A stretch of DNA of 14,362 nucleotides, from positions 1-14,362 of the forward strand of contig UQTN01000053.1 in the NCBI GenBank assembly GCA_900543945.1, in the 5' to 3' direction. This document shows, in pieces, positions 1 to 6,557 of this stretch (position 1 is its first letter; the number at the start of each line of letters is the position of its first letter). Source of the DNA: an uncultured Collinsella sp. GTDB taxonomy: Bacteria > Actinomycetota > Coriobacteriia > Coriobacteriales > Coriobacteriaceae. The notes under the pieces were generated by a model. It did no database searches. It saw only the letters and a list, made by a program, of their open reading frames with translations, and was not told the DNA's origin. A program made the translations under genes and the position numbers.

Positions 1-1827
1 AACCGGGCCATAGCCGGCGCGTACGGACAGGCGATCGACCAGGCGGGAACCGGCAGCGCCCTTAGCGGCAGCAGAGGCGCTCGCACCGCGCGCCACCAGC
101 AGCGCCTCGCCCGAGGCCTTCTTCTGGTCCAGAGCGGCACGACCGGCACGCTCAAGCGCGGACGTATCGTCGAACAGCAGCGCATCGATATCGCCGGCAA
201 GCAGCTGCTCCACCAGGCCCTCGAGCTCACGAGGGGCCTCGAGCACGTCGCCCAGACGACCCGAGACATCGTCGCCCAGTACACCCACCAGACAGCTCAC
301 GAGCGGCGAGCTGTCGGCCATGCGGGCATCGAGTTTCTTTTGGCTAGCAAGCTCCGAGCGCACCTCGGACAGTTTGTTGCGCGCCTCGCTCTCGCGGGCA
401 CGCAAGTCCTTAAGGGCTGCACGGGCGACCTCGGTAGCCTCGCGCGCATCAATCTGGGCTTGACGAGCCTGATCGAGTGCACCCTCAAGCTCCTCGGCGC
501 GGTCGCGACGGCTCTCGAGTGAGGCCGTGACTTCCTCGAGCTGGTCATCGATCTGCTCCAGGCGCGAGGCATACATGTTGTCCTCGACCTCGGCGTTGCT
601 CAGCGAGTCCTTCACCTTGGCGAGTTCGAGCGCCGCGTTATCGGCCACACGCTGCACATCGCGTTGCTCACGCGTAAGCTGCGAAATCTGATTGTCGAGC
701 GTCACGCGCCGCTCGTGGAGCTCGGCGGCGGCAGGTCCGGCGGCGTCAACGTCCTCCTGGGCCTGCATGTGCGCGCCGGTCACTTCCTCAAGCTGCGCAC
801 GCGCGTCCTCGAGCTCCTCTACCACGCGACGACGCTGATGCTCGGAGCTCGAGATCTGGCCGCGCATGTCGGACAGGCGCGACACCATGTTGTGGCCCTT
901 TTCCTCGAGCAGGCGCATATCGGAGTTAATGCGGCCGACCACGTCTTGCATATGGCGGCGCTGCTCGCCCAGATCGCCCACAAACAGGCCCTTTTCCTCG
1001 AGCATGACCTGGAGCTTCTCGAGCTCGCGTTCCTTTTCGCCCAAGCGGTACTGCGCAAGCTCCAGCTCGGCGGCACCTTCCTTGGAGCGGCTCTCCAAGT
1101 CGTTCCACTGCGACTGCAGCGAACGCAGCTCGTCGACGGCCAGCATCTGCGTAAGCTCGTTCGCGCGCGAGGACAGCTCTTTATACTTGCGCGCGCGATC
1201 GACCTGACGCTCCAGCGGTCGCAGCTGACGGGCAATTTCCTTATTGATGTCGCGGGCACGCGTCAGGTGCTCGTCCATCGATTTAATCTTTCTGAGCGCA
1301 CGCTCCTTGCGGCGCTTGTGCTTGGAGATGCCGGCGGCCTCCTCGATGAGGGCACGGCGCTCCTCGGGGCGGCTCTGCAAAATGGCGTCGAGCTTGCCCT
1401 GGCTGATGATGGAATGCGTATCCTTGCCCAAGCCCGAATCGTGCAGGATGTCCTGAATGTCCATCAGGCGGCACGGACTCGAGTTGATGAGGTACTCGCT
1501 TTCGCCCGAGCGATACATACGACGGGTGATGGCGACCTCGTCAAAGTCGACGGGCAGCATATGGTCCGAGTTATCGAGCACCAGCGTGACCTCGGCGACA
1601 CCCACCGGCTTGCGCGCTGACGAGCCCGAGAAGATGACATCCTCCATGGCCTGGCCGCGCAGCTGCTTGGCGCTCTGCTCGCCCAGGACCCACAGAATCG
1701 AGTCAGAGATGTTCGATTTTCCCGAGCCGTTGGGACCGACGATGACGGTCAGGCCCGGCTCAAACGTCATATGGGCACGGTCGGCAAACGACTTGAACCC
1801 TTTGAGCGTGAGGGACTTGAGATACAC
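1..1827 (-). CDS. smc: Chromosome segregation protein SMC (C-terminal half missing at window edge)
   Basis: Structural maintenance of chromosomes ATPase, which with ScpA/ScpB forms the bacterial condensin that compacts and segregates the nucleoid. Residues 1–609 are visible, about half of the usual ~1180. The N-terminal head has Walker A GPNGSGKS at residues 31–38, then the SMC-typical SGSSARKPVGVAEVTLVLDN and DSGLGKDTHSIISQGKLD stretches. From about residue 165 to 500 the sequence is heptad-like and rich in E, R, Q, L and A, the first coiled-coil arm. From about 508 (PLVSCLVGVLGDDVSGRLGD) it enters the hinge domain, where the window ends. The start is GTG at 1827 (MYLKSLTLKGF), with an AGGA ribosome-binding site just upstream, and it matches the family N-terminus. 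Only 10 nt separate it from rnc, so the two are likely cotranscribed, as in many Gram-positives. The frame is open to base 1; the truncation comes from the window, not from mutation. Confidence 0.97.
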   Translation of the reverse strand, partial: MYLKSLTLKGFKSFADRAHMTFEPGLTVIVGPNGSGKSNISDSILWVLGEQSAKQLRGQAMEDVIFSGSSARKPVGVAEVTLVLDNSDHMLPVDFDEVAITRRMYRSGESEYLINSSPCRLMDIQDILHDSGLGKDTHSIISQGKLDAILQSRPEERRALIEEAAGISKHKRRKERALRKIKSMDEHLTRARDINKEIARQLRPLERQVDRARKYKELSSRANELTQMLAVDELRSLQSQWNDLESRSKEGAAELELAQYRLGEKERELEKLQVMLEEKGLFVGDLGEQRRHMQDVVGRINSDMRLLEEKGHNMVSRLSDMRGQISSSEHQRRRVVEELEDARAQLEEVTGAHMQAQEDVDAAGPAAAELHERRVTLDNQISQLTREQRDVQRVADNAALELAKVKDSLSNAEVEDNMYASRLEQIDDQLEEVTASLESRRDRAEELEGALDQARQAQIDAREATEVARAALKDLRARESEARNKLSEVRSELASQKKLDARMADSSPLVSCLVGVLGDDVSGRLGDVLEAPRELEGLVEQLLAGDIDALLFDDTSALERAGRAALDQKKASGEALLVARGASASAAAKGAAGSRLVDRLSVRAGYGPV

Positions 1828-1837
1828 GGTTCCTCGC

Positions 1838-2563
1838 TTAAACAGGCTTCTTGTTGAGAATCACGCCGTTGGTGGTGTAGCCCATGCGGTCAAGTGCCTC
1901 AAGTGCAGCGGCTCCCTCGGCTTCCTTCTTTGAGGAGCCGGAGCCGCGACCCTGGCGAATACCATCGATCAACACCACGGCGGTAAAGGTGGGCGCATGC
2001 GCCGGGCCCTCGGAGCCAACGAGCTTATACGCCGGGGGTTCGTGACCGTCGGCTTGCACGCACTCCTGCAAGAACGATTTGGGGTTCGCGGGGTGCTCGG
2101 CACGCTCGGAGGCCAGGTGCGGTTTGAGCGTACGATGGATAAAGTCCGCCGCAACATCCCAGCCGGCATCCAGGTACAGCGCACCCACGAGCGACTCGTA
2201 GACGTTCTCGAGCGCCGAGTGCAGGCCGCGCGCGCCGGTACCGGTCTCGGAGGCACCAAAGATGATGATGTCGTCGATGCCCAGCTCATGCGACACCTCG
2301 GATAGCGTAGCGCCCGAGACAAGCGACACCTTCAGGCGCGTGAGCTTGCCCTCGTCAAACTCGGGATAGGACTCAAAGAGCGAACGGGCGACGACGGCGC
2401 CCAAAATGGAATCGCCCAAGAACTCAAGGCGCTCATAGCTGGCAGAAACCGGCTGGCCCTCGACTGCCGAGGGATGCGTAAGCGCCGCGCGCAGAAGCAC
2501 CTTATTATTGAACTCGTGGCCCAGAATTTCCTGTGCGCGCGTAAGTCGTTCAGACAAAGCCAA
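1838..2563 (-). CDS. rnc: Ribonuclease III
   Basis: Double-strand-specific endoribonuclease that processes rRNA precursors and structured RNAs; 241 aa, a normal length. The N-terminal RNase III domain carries the signature ERLEFLGDS at residues 44–52, giving the expected acidic residues E44, E47 and D51. The second acidic cluster reads LENVYESLVGALYLD: E123 matches the essential glutamate, but the position three residues before it, normally Asp, is N120 (codon AAC). A C-terminal double-stranded-RNA-binding domain runs from about 158 (NPKSFLQECVQ) to 230, with the GSGSSKKEAEGAAA helix. The start is TTG at 2563, supported by a GGGAGG ribosome-binding site 8 nt upstream; no ATG fits the family N-terminus. 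It begins 3 nt after acpP and ends 10 nt before smc, the common acpP–rnc–smc order. Confidence 0.96.
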   Translation of the reverse strand: MALSERLTRAQEILGHEFNNKVLLRAALTHPSAVEGQPVSASYERLEFLGDSILGAVVARSLFESYPEFDEGKLTRLKVSLVSGATLSEVSHELGIDDIIIFGASETGTGARGLHSALENVYESLVGALYLDAGWDVAADFIHRTLKPHLASERAEHPANPKSFLQECVQADGHEPPAYKLVGSEGPAHAPTFTAVVLIDGIRQGRGSGSSKKEAEGAAALEALDRMGYTTNGVILNKKPV

Positions 2564-2566
2564 GAC

Positions 2567-2809
2567 CTAGGCCTCCCTGGCGTTTTCAATCGCGTCGACG
2601 GCGTCGGCGACAGAGTTGAGCGAGAGCAGAGTCTCGTCATCGATCTCGAGGTTGAACTCGTCCTCGATAGCCGTAACCAGCTGCAGGCGCTCGAGCGAGT
2701 TGGCATCGAGATCGTCAAAGGTGGTCTCATCGCTAATTTCGGCAACATCGACGCCCAGAACGTCAGCAGCGACCTCGGCGATCTTGTCGAAGATTTCGGA
2801 GCGGTCCAT
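2567..2809 (-). CDS. acpP: Acyl carrier protein
   Basis: Small acidic carrier of fatty-acyl chains in type II fatty-acid synthesis; 80 aa, the standard length. The phosphopantetheine attachment serine is S38, in the context FDDLDANSLERLQLV. The residue before it is Asn where most acyl carrier proteins have Asp (DSL). Helix II and the downstream acidic AIEDEFNLEIDDE segment match the family. ATG at 2809 is preceded by GAGGAA; a longer reading frame upstream only adds non-conserved residues, and its nearest extra ATG overlaps this ribosome-binding site, so the short start is preferred. It sits between plsX (124 nt upstream, with a palindrome/terminator in the gap) and rnc (3 nt downstream). A role in primary fatty-acid synthesis is inferred from this context. 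Confidence 0.95.
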   Translation of the reverse strand: MDRSEIFDKIAEVAADVLGVDVAEISDETTFDDLDANSLERLQLVTAIEDEFNLEIDDETLLSLNSVADAVDAIENAREA

Positions 2810-2838
2810 AGCGCTTCCTCTCATAGTACATGAATACC

Positions 2839-2867
2839 AAAAGAATGGTACCGCCCGGGCGGTACCA
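2839..2867 (-). terminator. Perfect 22-bp palindrome followed by a T-run, between plsX and acpP
   Basis: Positions 2846–2867 are an exact palindrome, TGGTACCGCCC followed by its reverse complement. Transcribed leftwards it gives a 9-bp GC-rich stem with a CCGG loop, followed directly by TTCTTTT (2845–2839), so it looks like an intrinsic terminator or attenuator ahead of acpP. Its second arm can alternatively pair with TGGTA (minus-strand copy of 2835–2839), a weaker competing stem. A perfect dyad of this size could also be a repressor operator. No promoter is evident between it and acpP. Confidence 0.6.
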
Positions 2868-2880
2868 AGACACGGTTCTG

Positions 2881-2910
2881 ATTCTACCCCACGAAGCAGG
2901 CCGCGAGGCA
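2881..2910 (-). promoter_or_regulatory. Possible weak promoter for acpP
   Basis: A TAGAAT −10-like hexamer lies at 2886–2881 on the minus strand. The −35 region is poor: TGCCTC at an 18-bp spacing. Transcription would begin near 2873, immediately before the 22-bp palindrome. Only the −10 is convincing. Confidence 0.2.
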
Positions 2911-2933
2911 CATAACAGCGCTCTAACTCGCTC

Positions 2934-3953
2934 TTATAAAACGATGCCGTCCATGGAGTTGGCGACATTCTCGACCAGCCCGGCGCGCACGGCTTCGGCC
3001 GCCGCAAGCGTACCGTTTTTAACAGCTTCGACCGAGGTGGCGCCATGGCCGATCAGAACCACGCCGCGCAGGCCCAAAAGAATCGCGCCGCCCTTGGCGT
3101 CGCCCGAAAGCTTGGCCTTAATCTGGCGCATCTGCTTTTTAATGAGCAGCGCGGCGATCTTGGTGCCAAGCGAGGCCATAAAGACGCCCTTGAGTTCCTG
3201 CAGCAAAAACTTAGCAGCGCCCTCGGTGGCCTTGAGCGCGATGTTGCCGGACATGCCGTCGGCGACCACGACGTCAAAATTGCCCGACGTAAGATCGGTG
3301 CCCTCGCAGTTACCAACAAAGCCGGGAACGGCGGCTTTCATGGCCGGGAAGCACGCCTTGGTAAAATTGGAGCCCTTCTCGTCCTCGGTGCCGTTGGCAA
3401 GCAGGCCCACGCGGGGATGCTCAATGCCCAGGACGACGCGGGCATAGGCGCTACCCATCTGGGCAAAACGCACCATGTCGTCGACCTCGACATCGGGGTT
3501 GGCGCCCATATCGCACAGCACCGTCAGACCGCCGGCGCGATTGGGCAGCGCATTGGTCAGACAGGGGCGCACCGGCTGCTTCTTGCCTTCGGCCTGATAC
3601 CTAAACGGCGTCACATAGGCGGTGGCGGCAGCGGTCATGGCACCGGTCGAGCCGGCAGAGAAGAACGCGTCCGCATTTCCCTTCTTGATGGCGCGGCACG
3701 ACAGCACGATCGACGACTTGCGTTTGGTCATCACGGCGCGAATGGGATCGTCATCCATAGCGATAACGTCGGGTGCCTCAAGTGCCTCAACACGTGCGTG
3801 GGAAGCAGCAAAGGGATTGACGATTTCGGCGGGGCCAGCTGCCAAGACCTCGATATCGGGATCGGCGGCAAGTGCAGCCTCGATACCATCGAGAACAACC
3901 TGAGGTTTCTCGTCTCCACCCACAACGTCTACACAAACGCGAACGTTACTCAT
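2934..3953 (-). CDS. plsX: Phosphate acyltransferase PlsX
   Basis: Converts acyl-ACP and inorganic phosphate to acyl-phosphate, the acyl donor for PlsY in phosphatidic-acid synthesis; a peripheral membrane enzyme. The protein is 339 aa, near the usual ~330. Family features are VCVDVVGGDEKP at the N-terminus (usual form AxDAMGGD, so the Ala-Met pair is changed to Val-Val), MDDDPIRAVMTKRKSS, FFSAGSTGAMTAAA, DMGANPDV, LLANGTEDEKGS, DVVVADGMSGNIALKATEG and a C-terminal GHGATSVEAVKNG. Two ATGs lie 6 nt apart; the second, at 3953, is chosen because the AAGGAG site sits 7 nt before it but only 1 nt before the first. The upstream gene is rpmF, the downstream gene acpP; both gaps contain terminator-like hairpins, so readthrough may set the level of this gene. 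Confidence 0.95.
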   Translation of the reverse strand: MSNVRVCVDVVGGDEKPQVVLDGIEAALAADPDIEVLAAGPAEIVNPFAASHARVEALEAPDVIAMDDDPIRAVMTKRKSSIVLSCRAIKKGNADAFFSAGSTGAMTAAATAYVTPFRYQAEGKKQPVRPCLTNALPNRAGGLTVLCDMGANPDVEVDDMVRFAQMGSAYARVVLGIEHPRVGLLANGTEDEKGSNFTKACFPAMKAAVPGFVGNCEGTDLTSGNFDVVVADGMSGNIALKATEGAAKFLLQELKGVFMASLGTKIAALLIKKQMRQIKAKLSGDAKGGAILLGLRGVVLIGHGATSVEAVKNGTLAAAEAVRAGLVENVANSMDGIVL

Positions 3954-3970
3954 ATACATGCTCCTTATAC

Positions 3971-4000
3971 AAAAATGGCCGACTCATTGAGCCGGCCATT
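3971..4000 (-). terminator. Intrinsic terminator/attenuator between rpmF and plsX
   Basis: Arms AATGGCCG (3974–3981) and CGGCCATT (3993–4000) form an 8-bp stem. It extends past one A·C mismatch by CTC/GAG around an ATT loop. On the minus strand the hairpin is followed by five T (3975–3971), then GTAT and the plsX AAGGAG site (3966–3961). With only a few bases left before the ribosome-binding site there is no room for a separate plsX promoter downstream, so partial readthrough is likely. Confidence 0.65.
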
Positions 4001-4003
4001 GTG

Positions 4004-4017
4004 GTTCCATTTGGAAC
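4004..4017. repeat. 14-bp near-perfect dyad upstream of plsX
   Basis: GTTCCATTTGGAAC is an inverted repeat with arms GTTCC/GGAAC (6 bp if the central A–T is counted). It lies in the rpmF–plsX gap next to the terminator hairpin. It could be a small operator or a secondary RNA stem; no regulator can be named. Confidence 0.3.
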
Positions 4018-4040
4018 GGCATCGCATCCAGAGTATACCG

Positions 4041-4220
4041 TTACTCGGTAACGATAACCTCGCGGTCCTTGTAGAAACCGCAGCTGGGGCACACGTGGTG
4101 CGGGAGCTTGACAGCGCCGCAACGGGGGCACGTGGACTGAGCCGCAGCCGAGATCTTCATGTTAGCGGAACGACGGGTGTGAGTGCGGATACGACCCTGC
4201 TTTTGTTTAGGTACGGGCAT
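4041..4220 (-). CDS. rpmF: 50S ribosomal protein L32
   Basis: Structural protein of the large ribosomal subunit; 59 aa. The N-terminus MPVPKQKQGRIRTHTRRS is typical. Two CxxC pairs, C31/C34 (CPRC) and C44/C47 (CPSC), make this the zinc-binding form of L32 rather than the cysteine-free paralogue found in some genomes. The ATG at 4220 has a strong AAGGAAGG site. It follows yceD after 64 nt, the widely conserved yceD–rpmF pair, and is followed by a terminator-like hairpin before plsX. The 64-nt gap contains no clear promoter. Confidence 0.97.
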   Translation of the reverse strand: MPVPKQKQGRIRTHTRRSANMKISAAAQSTCPRCGAVKLPHHVCPSCGFYKDREVIVTE

Positions 4221-4284
4221 AGTGACCTTCCTTATGAACTATCCAGTGTGGCGATTACGCGCAAGTAGCGATACTACCACAGTT

Positions 4285-4839
4285 TTACTCATCGAGCTTG
4301 AGATTCTTCAATGCTGCAAATGGATTTTCCGTGGCAGCGGCCCATTCTGCCTCTGCCTGGGCGGCGCAATCGCATTGCTCGACGTTGAGATTGCAGCCGC
4401 AAGTGGGGCACAGACCGCGGCAATCGGGCTTGCAGAGCACCACAAACGGCGTGTCCATAACGACCGCGTCGTTGATGGGCTCACCCAGATCGACGATGCG
4501 GTCCTCACCCAGGAGCTCGTAGCCGTCCTCGTAGGCCTCGGGATCCTCGGGCTCCTCAAAGAGGTAGAACTCCTCGATCTCGCCGGCGATATCAAACGAG
4601 GCGGGCTCCAGGCAACGGTCGCACTCGCCGGTGGCGTGCGCGCGGACCATGCCCGTGAGCAAGACACCGGTACCGGCATTGGTAAAGACAACGTCGTAGT
4701 CGATGCCGTCCTGCAGCTGGTACTCCTTCTCGCCCACCGTGTAGGTGGCGACATCGACCTTACCGGTCAGCGGATACGAATCTCCAGGAAACTCGAGCTG
4801 TTCGGAAAGATCGACGGTAACGCTCGGGAACTCAGCCAT
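4285..4839 (-). CDS. yceD: YceD family protein (DUF177)
   Basis: Member of the YceD/DUF177 family, nearly always found beside rpmF and linked to 23S rRNA metabolism in other bacteria; the exact role here is inferred from family and position. It is 184 aa. The cysteine signature is present: CDRCLEP near residue 100, then CKPDCRGLCPTCGCNLNVEQ ending in CDC near 150–170, a likely metal-binding knuckle. Before it lies an acidic segment (FEEPEDPEAYEDGYELLGED). The start ATG at 4839 overlaps the TAA of the upstream gene by one base (TAATG), which suggests translational coupling. A GTG two codons upstream (4845) is an alternative. An open frame reaches further back to 4890 but lies within the neighbour's coding sequence. 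Confidence 0.9.
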   Translation of the reverse strand: MAEFPSVTVDLSEQLEFPGDSYPLTGKVDVATYTVGEKEYQLQDGIDYDVVFTNAGTGVLLTGMVRAHATGECDRCLEPASFDIAGEIEEFYLFEEPEDPEAYEDGYELLGEDRIVDLGEPINDAVVMDTPFVVLCKPDCRGLCPTCGCNLNVEQCDCAAQAEAEWAAATENPFAALKNLKLDE

Positions 4840-5336
4840 TACCACTGACCATTCTGCTGGGCGGCACCCTCGTTGAGCTGCTGACGGCAACGGGTAACGG
4901 TGCCGGTCAGGCTCTTGAGGTTCTCCTCCAGGTGCGTAAAGACCTGCTCTGCGTAGTCCTCGGCAGCATAACGCGTCTCGCGCTCGTACTGCTGGGCACG
5001 ATCACGGATGTCGTCGGCCTGCTGCTGCGCTAAGCGGACGATCTCCTGCTCACCGGCAATGGTGAGGGCCTGCTGCTGAGCGTCGGCGATGATGGAATCG
5101 GCCTGGGCGGCGGCGGAAGCCATAAGCTCCTCGCGCTCCTTAAGGATACGGCGGGACTTCTGCCACTCCTCGGGATAGCTCATGCGGATCTCGTCGAGGA
5201 TGTTGAAGAACACGTCGGCGTCGATGACCTTGAACTGAGCGTTCTTGCCGAAAGGCGGCTTGGCTTCCTCGATCAGCCCTTCGAGCTCATCGACCAAGCT
5301 GACGATCCTATCGCCAGGAAAATTCTCGCCCGGCAT
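4839..5336 (-). CDS. DivIVA-like coiled-coil protein, probable short SepIVA homologue
   Basis: Predicted cytoplasmic coiled-coil protein of 165 aa. The N-terminal part (VSLVDELEGLIEEAKPPFG, then DADVFFNILDEIRMSYPEEW) resembles the DivIVA-type domain of the mycobacterial septation factor SepIVA (Rv2927c type). It is followed by an Ala/Gln/Glu-rich helix with Q-A-D-x-I repeats (about 75–125) and a C-terminal EENLKSLTGTVTRCRQQL segment that also resembles the SepIVA end. Mycobacterial SepIVA is about 245 aa, so the central coil is shorter here. Position supports the match: it lies between yceD and coaD, as in Mycobacterium. ATG at 5336 is chosen because AAAGGAG lies 5 nt upstream; ATGs at 5351 and 5360 lack a site. 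The 68-bp gap after coaD holds a T-run but no clear promoter. Function is inferred from homology recalled without a search. Confidence 0.75.
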   Translation of the reverse strand: MPGENFPGDRIVSLVDELEGLIEEAKPPFGKNAQFKVIDADVFFNILDEIRMSYPEEWQKSRRILKEREELMASAAAQADSIIADAQQQALTIAGEQEIVRLAQQQADDIRDRAQQYERETRYAAEDYAEQVFTHLEENLKSLTGTVTRCRQQLNEGAAQQNGQW

Positions 5337-5404
5337 CCGGTCTCCTTTCATAGGTAACATATCATCGTGCTAGTTTACCACATGCCACCAGGCAATAAAA
5401 AACG

Positions 5405-5902
5405 TCACGAAAAGCGGTGTCTGAGCGCTTCGACCACGTTGGGCGGGACAAACGTCGATACATCGCTGCCGAGCGAGGCGATCTGACGAACGACCGAGCT
5501 CGAGATATAGCCGTACTGCGGCGCACTCATGACAAAGATGGACTCCAGCTCGTTATCCAAGCGATAGTTGAGATCTGCCTGCTGCAGCTCGTACTCAAAG
5601 TCGGTCATGGCGCGCAGGCCCTTGACCACGGCCCCCGCCCCCTGCTCGCGAGCGAAGTCGACCAAGAGGCCGGTAAAGGGCAGGACCTCGACGCCGTCGA
5701 TATCACCGAGCGCCTCGCGGGCCAGCGCCACGCGCTCATCGAGCATAAACGTGGTGCCCACACCGTTTTTACCCTGCGACTCGGCGACAGCGACTATCAC
5801 GCTGGGAAAGATGCGGCGGGCGCGGCGGATCACATCGATATGGCCAAACGTGATGGGATCGAAGGTGCCCGGGACGATCACGCGGTTGATGGTGTCACTC
5901 AT
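5405..5902 (-). CDS. coaD: Phosphopantetheine adenylyltransferase
   Basis: Transfers AMP from ATP to 4'-phosphopantetheine, giving dephospho-CoA, the penultimate step of coenzyme A synthesis; acts in the cytosol. At 165 aa it is close to the ~160 aa norm. The nucleotidyltransferase signature is PGTFDPITFGH, with the T18-x-G-H21 motif. KGLRAMTDFEYELQQADLNY provides the substrate-binding helix, and YGYISSSVVRQIA is the C-terminal ISSTxVR-type ATP-binding motif, with Ser in place of Thr. ATG at 5902 has AGGAG 7 nt upstream and overlaps the last 8 nt of rsmD, the conserved rsmD–coaD pair. Its product feeds the phosphopantetheine needed by AcpP in the same window. Confidence 0.97.
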   Translation of the reverse strand: MSDTINRVIVPGTFDPITFGHIDVIRRARRIFPSVIVAVAESQGKNGVGTTFMLDERVALAREALGDIDGVEVLPFTGLLVDFAREQGAGAVVKGLRAMTDFEYELQQADLNYRLDNELESIFVMSAPQYGYISSSVVRQIASLGSDVSTFVPPNVVEALRHRFS

Positions 5903-6557
5903 GGGCGTTCTCCTGAACCGTCGTGGCATCGTTGTTGTGAGCATCGGTGCCGGCGCAATCTTCCTCACCATCATCCTCGCCGTTGCCGACCCAACGAAGC
6001 AGGTCGACCGAGGTAATGCCGTAGCGCTTCTCGCGCACGATCTCAAAGCCTGCCGGATGCGCGCCCGCATCGGCGGCGGCATGCTCAAACAGGGCATAAG
6101 CGCCAGGTGCAAGCAGACCCTGCTGAGCCAGGTTCTGCAGTAGTTCCTCGACCGGCTCGGCACCAAAAGCATAGGGCGGGTCGAGCAGGACCAGATCAAA
6201 GGGGCCGCCCGGCACACGACCGCGCGAGGCGCTCGCCAGCATGTCGCCCGTTACCACGCGCCAACGCGCACGGTCACGGCAGAGCGACTCGATATTCTTG
6301 GTAATGAGCCGCGCGGCATTCCGATCGATCTCGAACGTCGCGAGTGAGCGGGCACCACGTGAGAGCATCTCTAACCCTAAGGCACCGGAGCCGCCAAAGG
6401 CGTCCAGCACGCGGACCTCGTCCAGATCGAAGTCAAATGCCGACATGACCATAGATGCGCATGCCTCGCGCACGCGATCGGTCGTGGGGCGGGTGACATC
6501 GCGACCACGGGGCTCCTCGATCTTACGACCGCGCCATTCGCCGCCGATGATTCTCAT
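5895..6557 (-). CDS. rsmD: 16S rRNA (guanine(966)-N(2))-methyltransferase RsmD
   Basis: S-adenosylmethionine-dependent methylation of G966 (E. coli numbering) of 16S rRNA during small-subunit assembly. Residues 1–12 MRIIGGEWRGRK and 23–32 RPTTDRVREA are diagnostic. The SAM-binding loop is LDAFGGSGALGLEML (51–65) and the catalytic motif is LLDPPY (124–129). The protein is 220 aa: the fold ends near residue 190, and an acidic, low-complexity tail of about 30 residues (GEDDGEED, DAHNNDATTVQENAHE) follows, longer than usual. The start ATG at 6557 shares ATGA with the stop of recG, and AAGGAGG lies just upstream inside recG, so it is probably translationally coupled. The tail is encoded up to and over the coaD start. 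Confidence 0.95.
   Translation of the reverse strand: MRIIGGEWRGRKIEEPRGRDVTRPTTDRVREACASMVMSAFDFDLDEVRVLDAFGGSGALGLEMLSRGARSLATFEIDRNAARLITKNIESLCRDRARWRVVTGDMLASASRGRVPGGPFDLVLLDPPYAFGAEPVEELLQNLAQQGLLAPGAYALFEHAAADAGAHPAGFEIVREKRYGITSVDLLRWVGNGEDDGEEDCAGTDAHNNDATTVQENAHE

Noticed and set aside
664..1620. 318-codon plus-strand frame opposite smc
   Set aside because: Shadow of the SMC head and coiled-coil coding sequence; Leu/His/Arg-rich with no family match.
2810..3046. Longer N-terminal extension of acpP in the same frame
   Set aside because: The extension crosses the palindrome and the plsX 3' end, has no family similarity, and the ATG at 2809 has its own ribosome-binding site.
3045..4268. 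407-codon plus-strand frame across plsX and rpmF
   Set aside because: Runs antisense through two well-recognised genes and the terminator between them; no ribosome-binding site or conserved motif.
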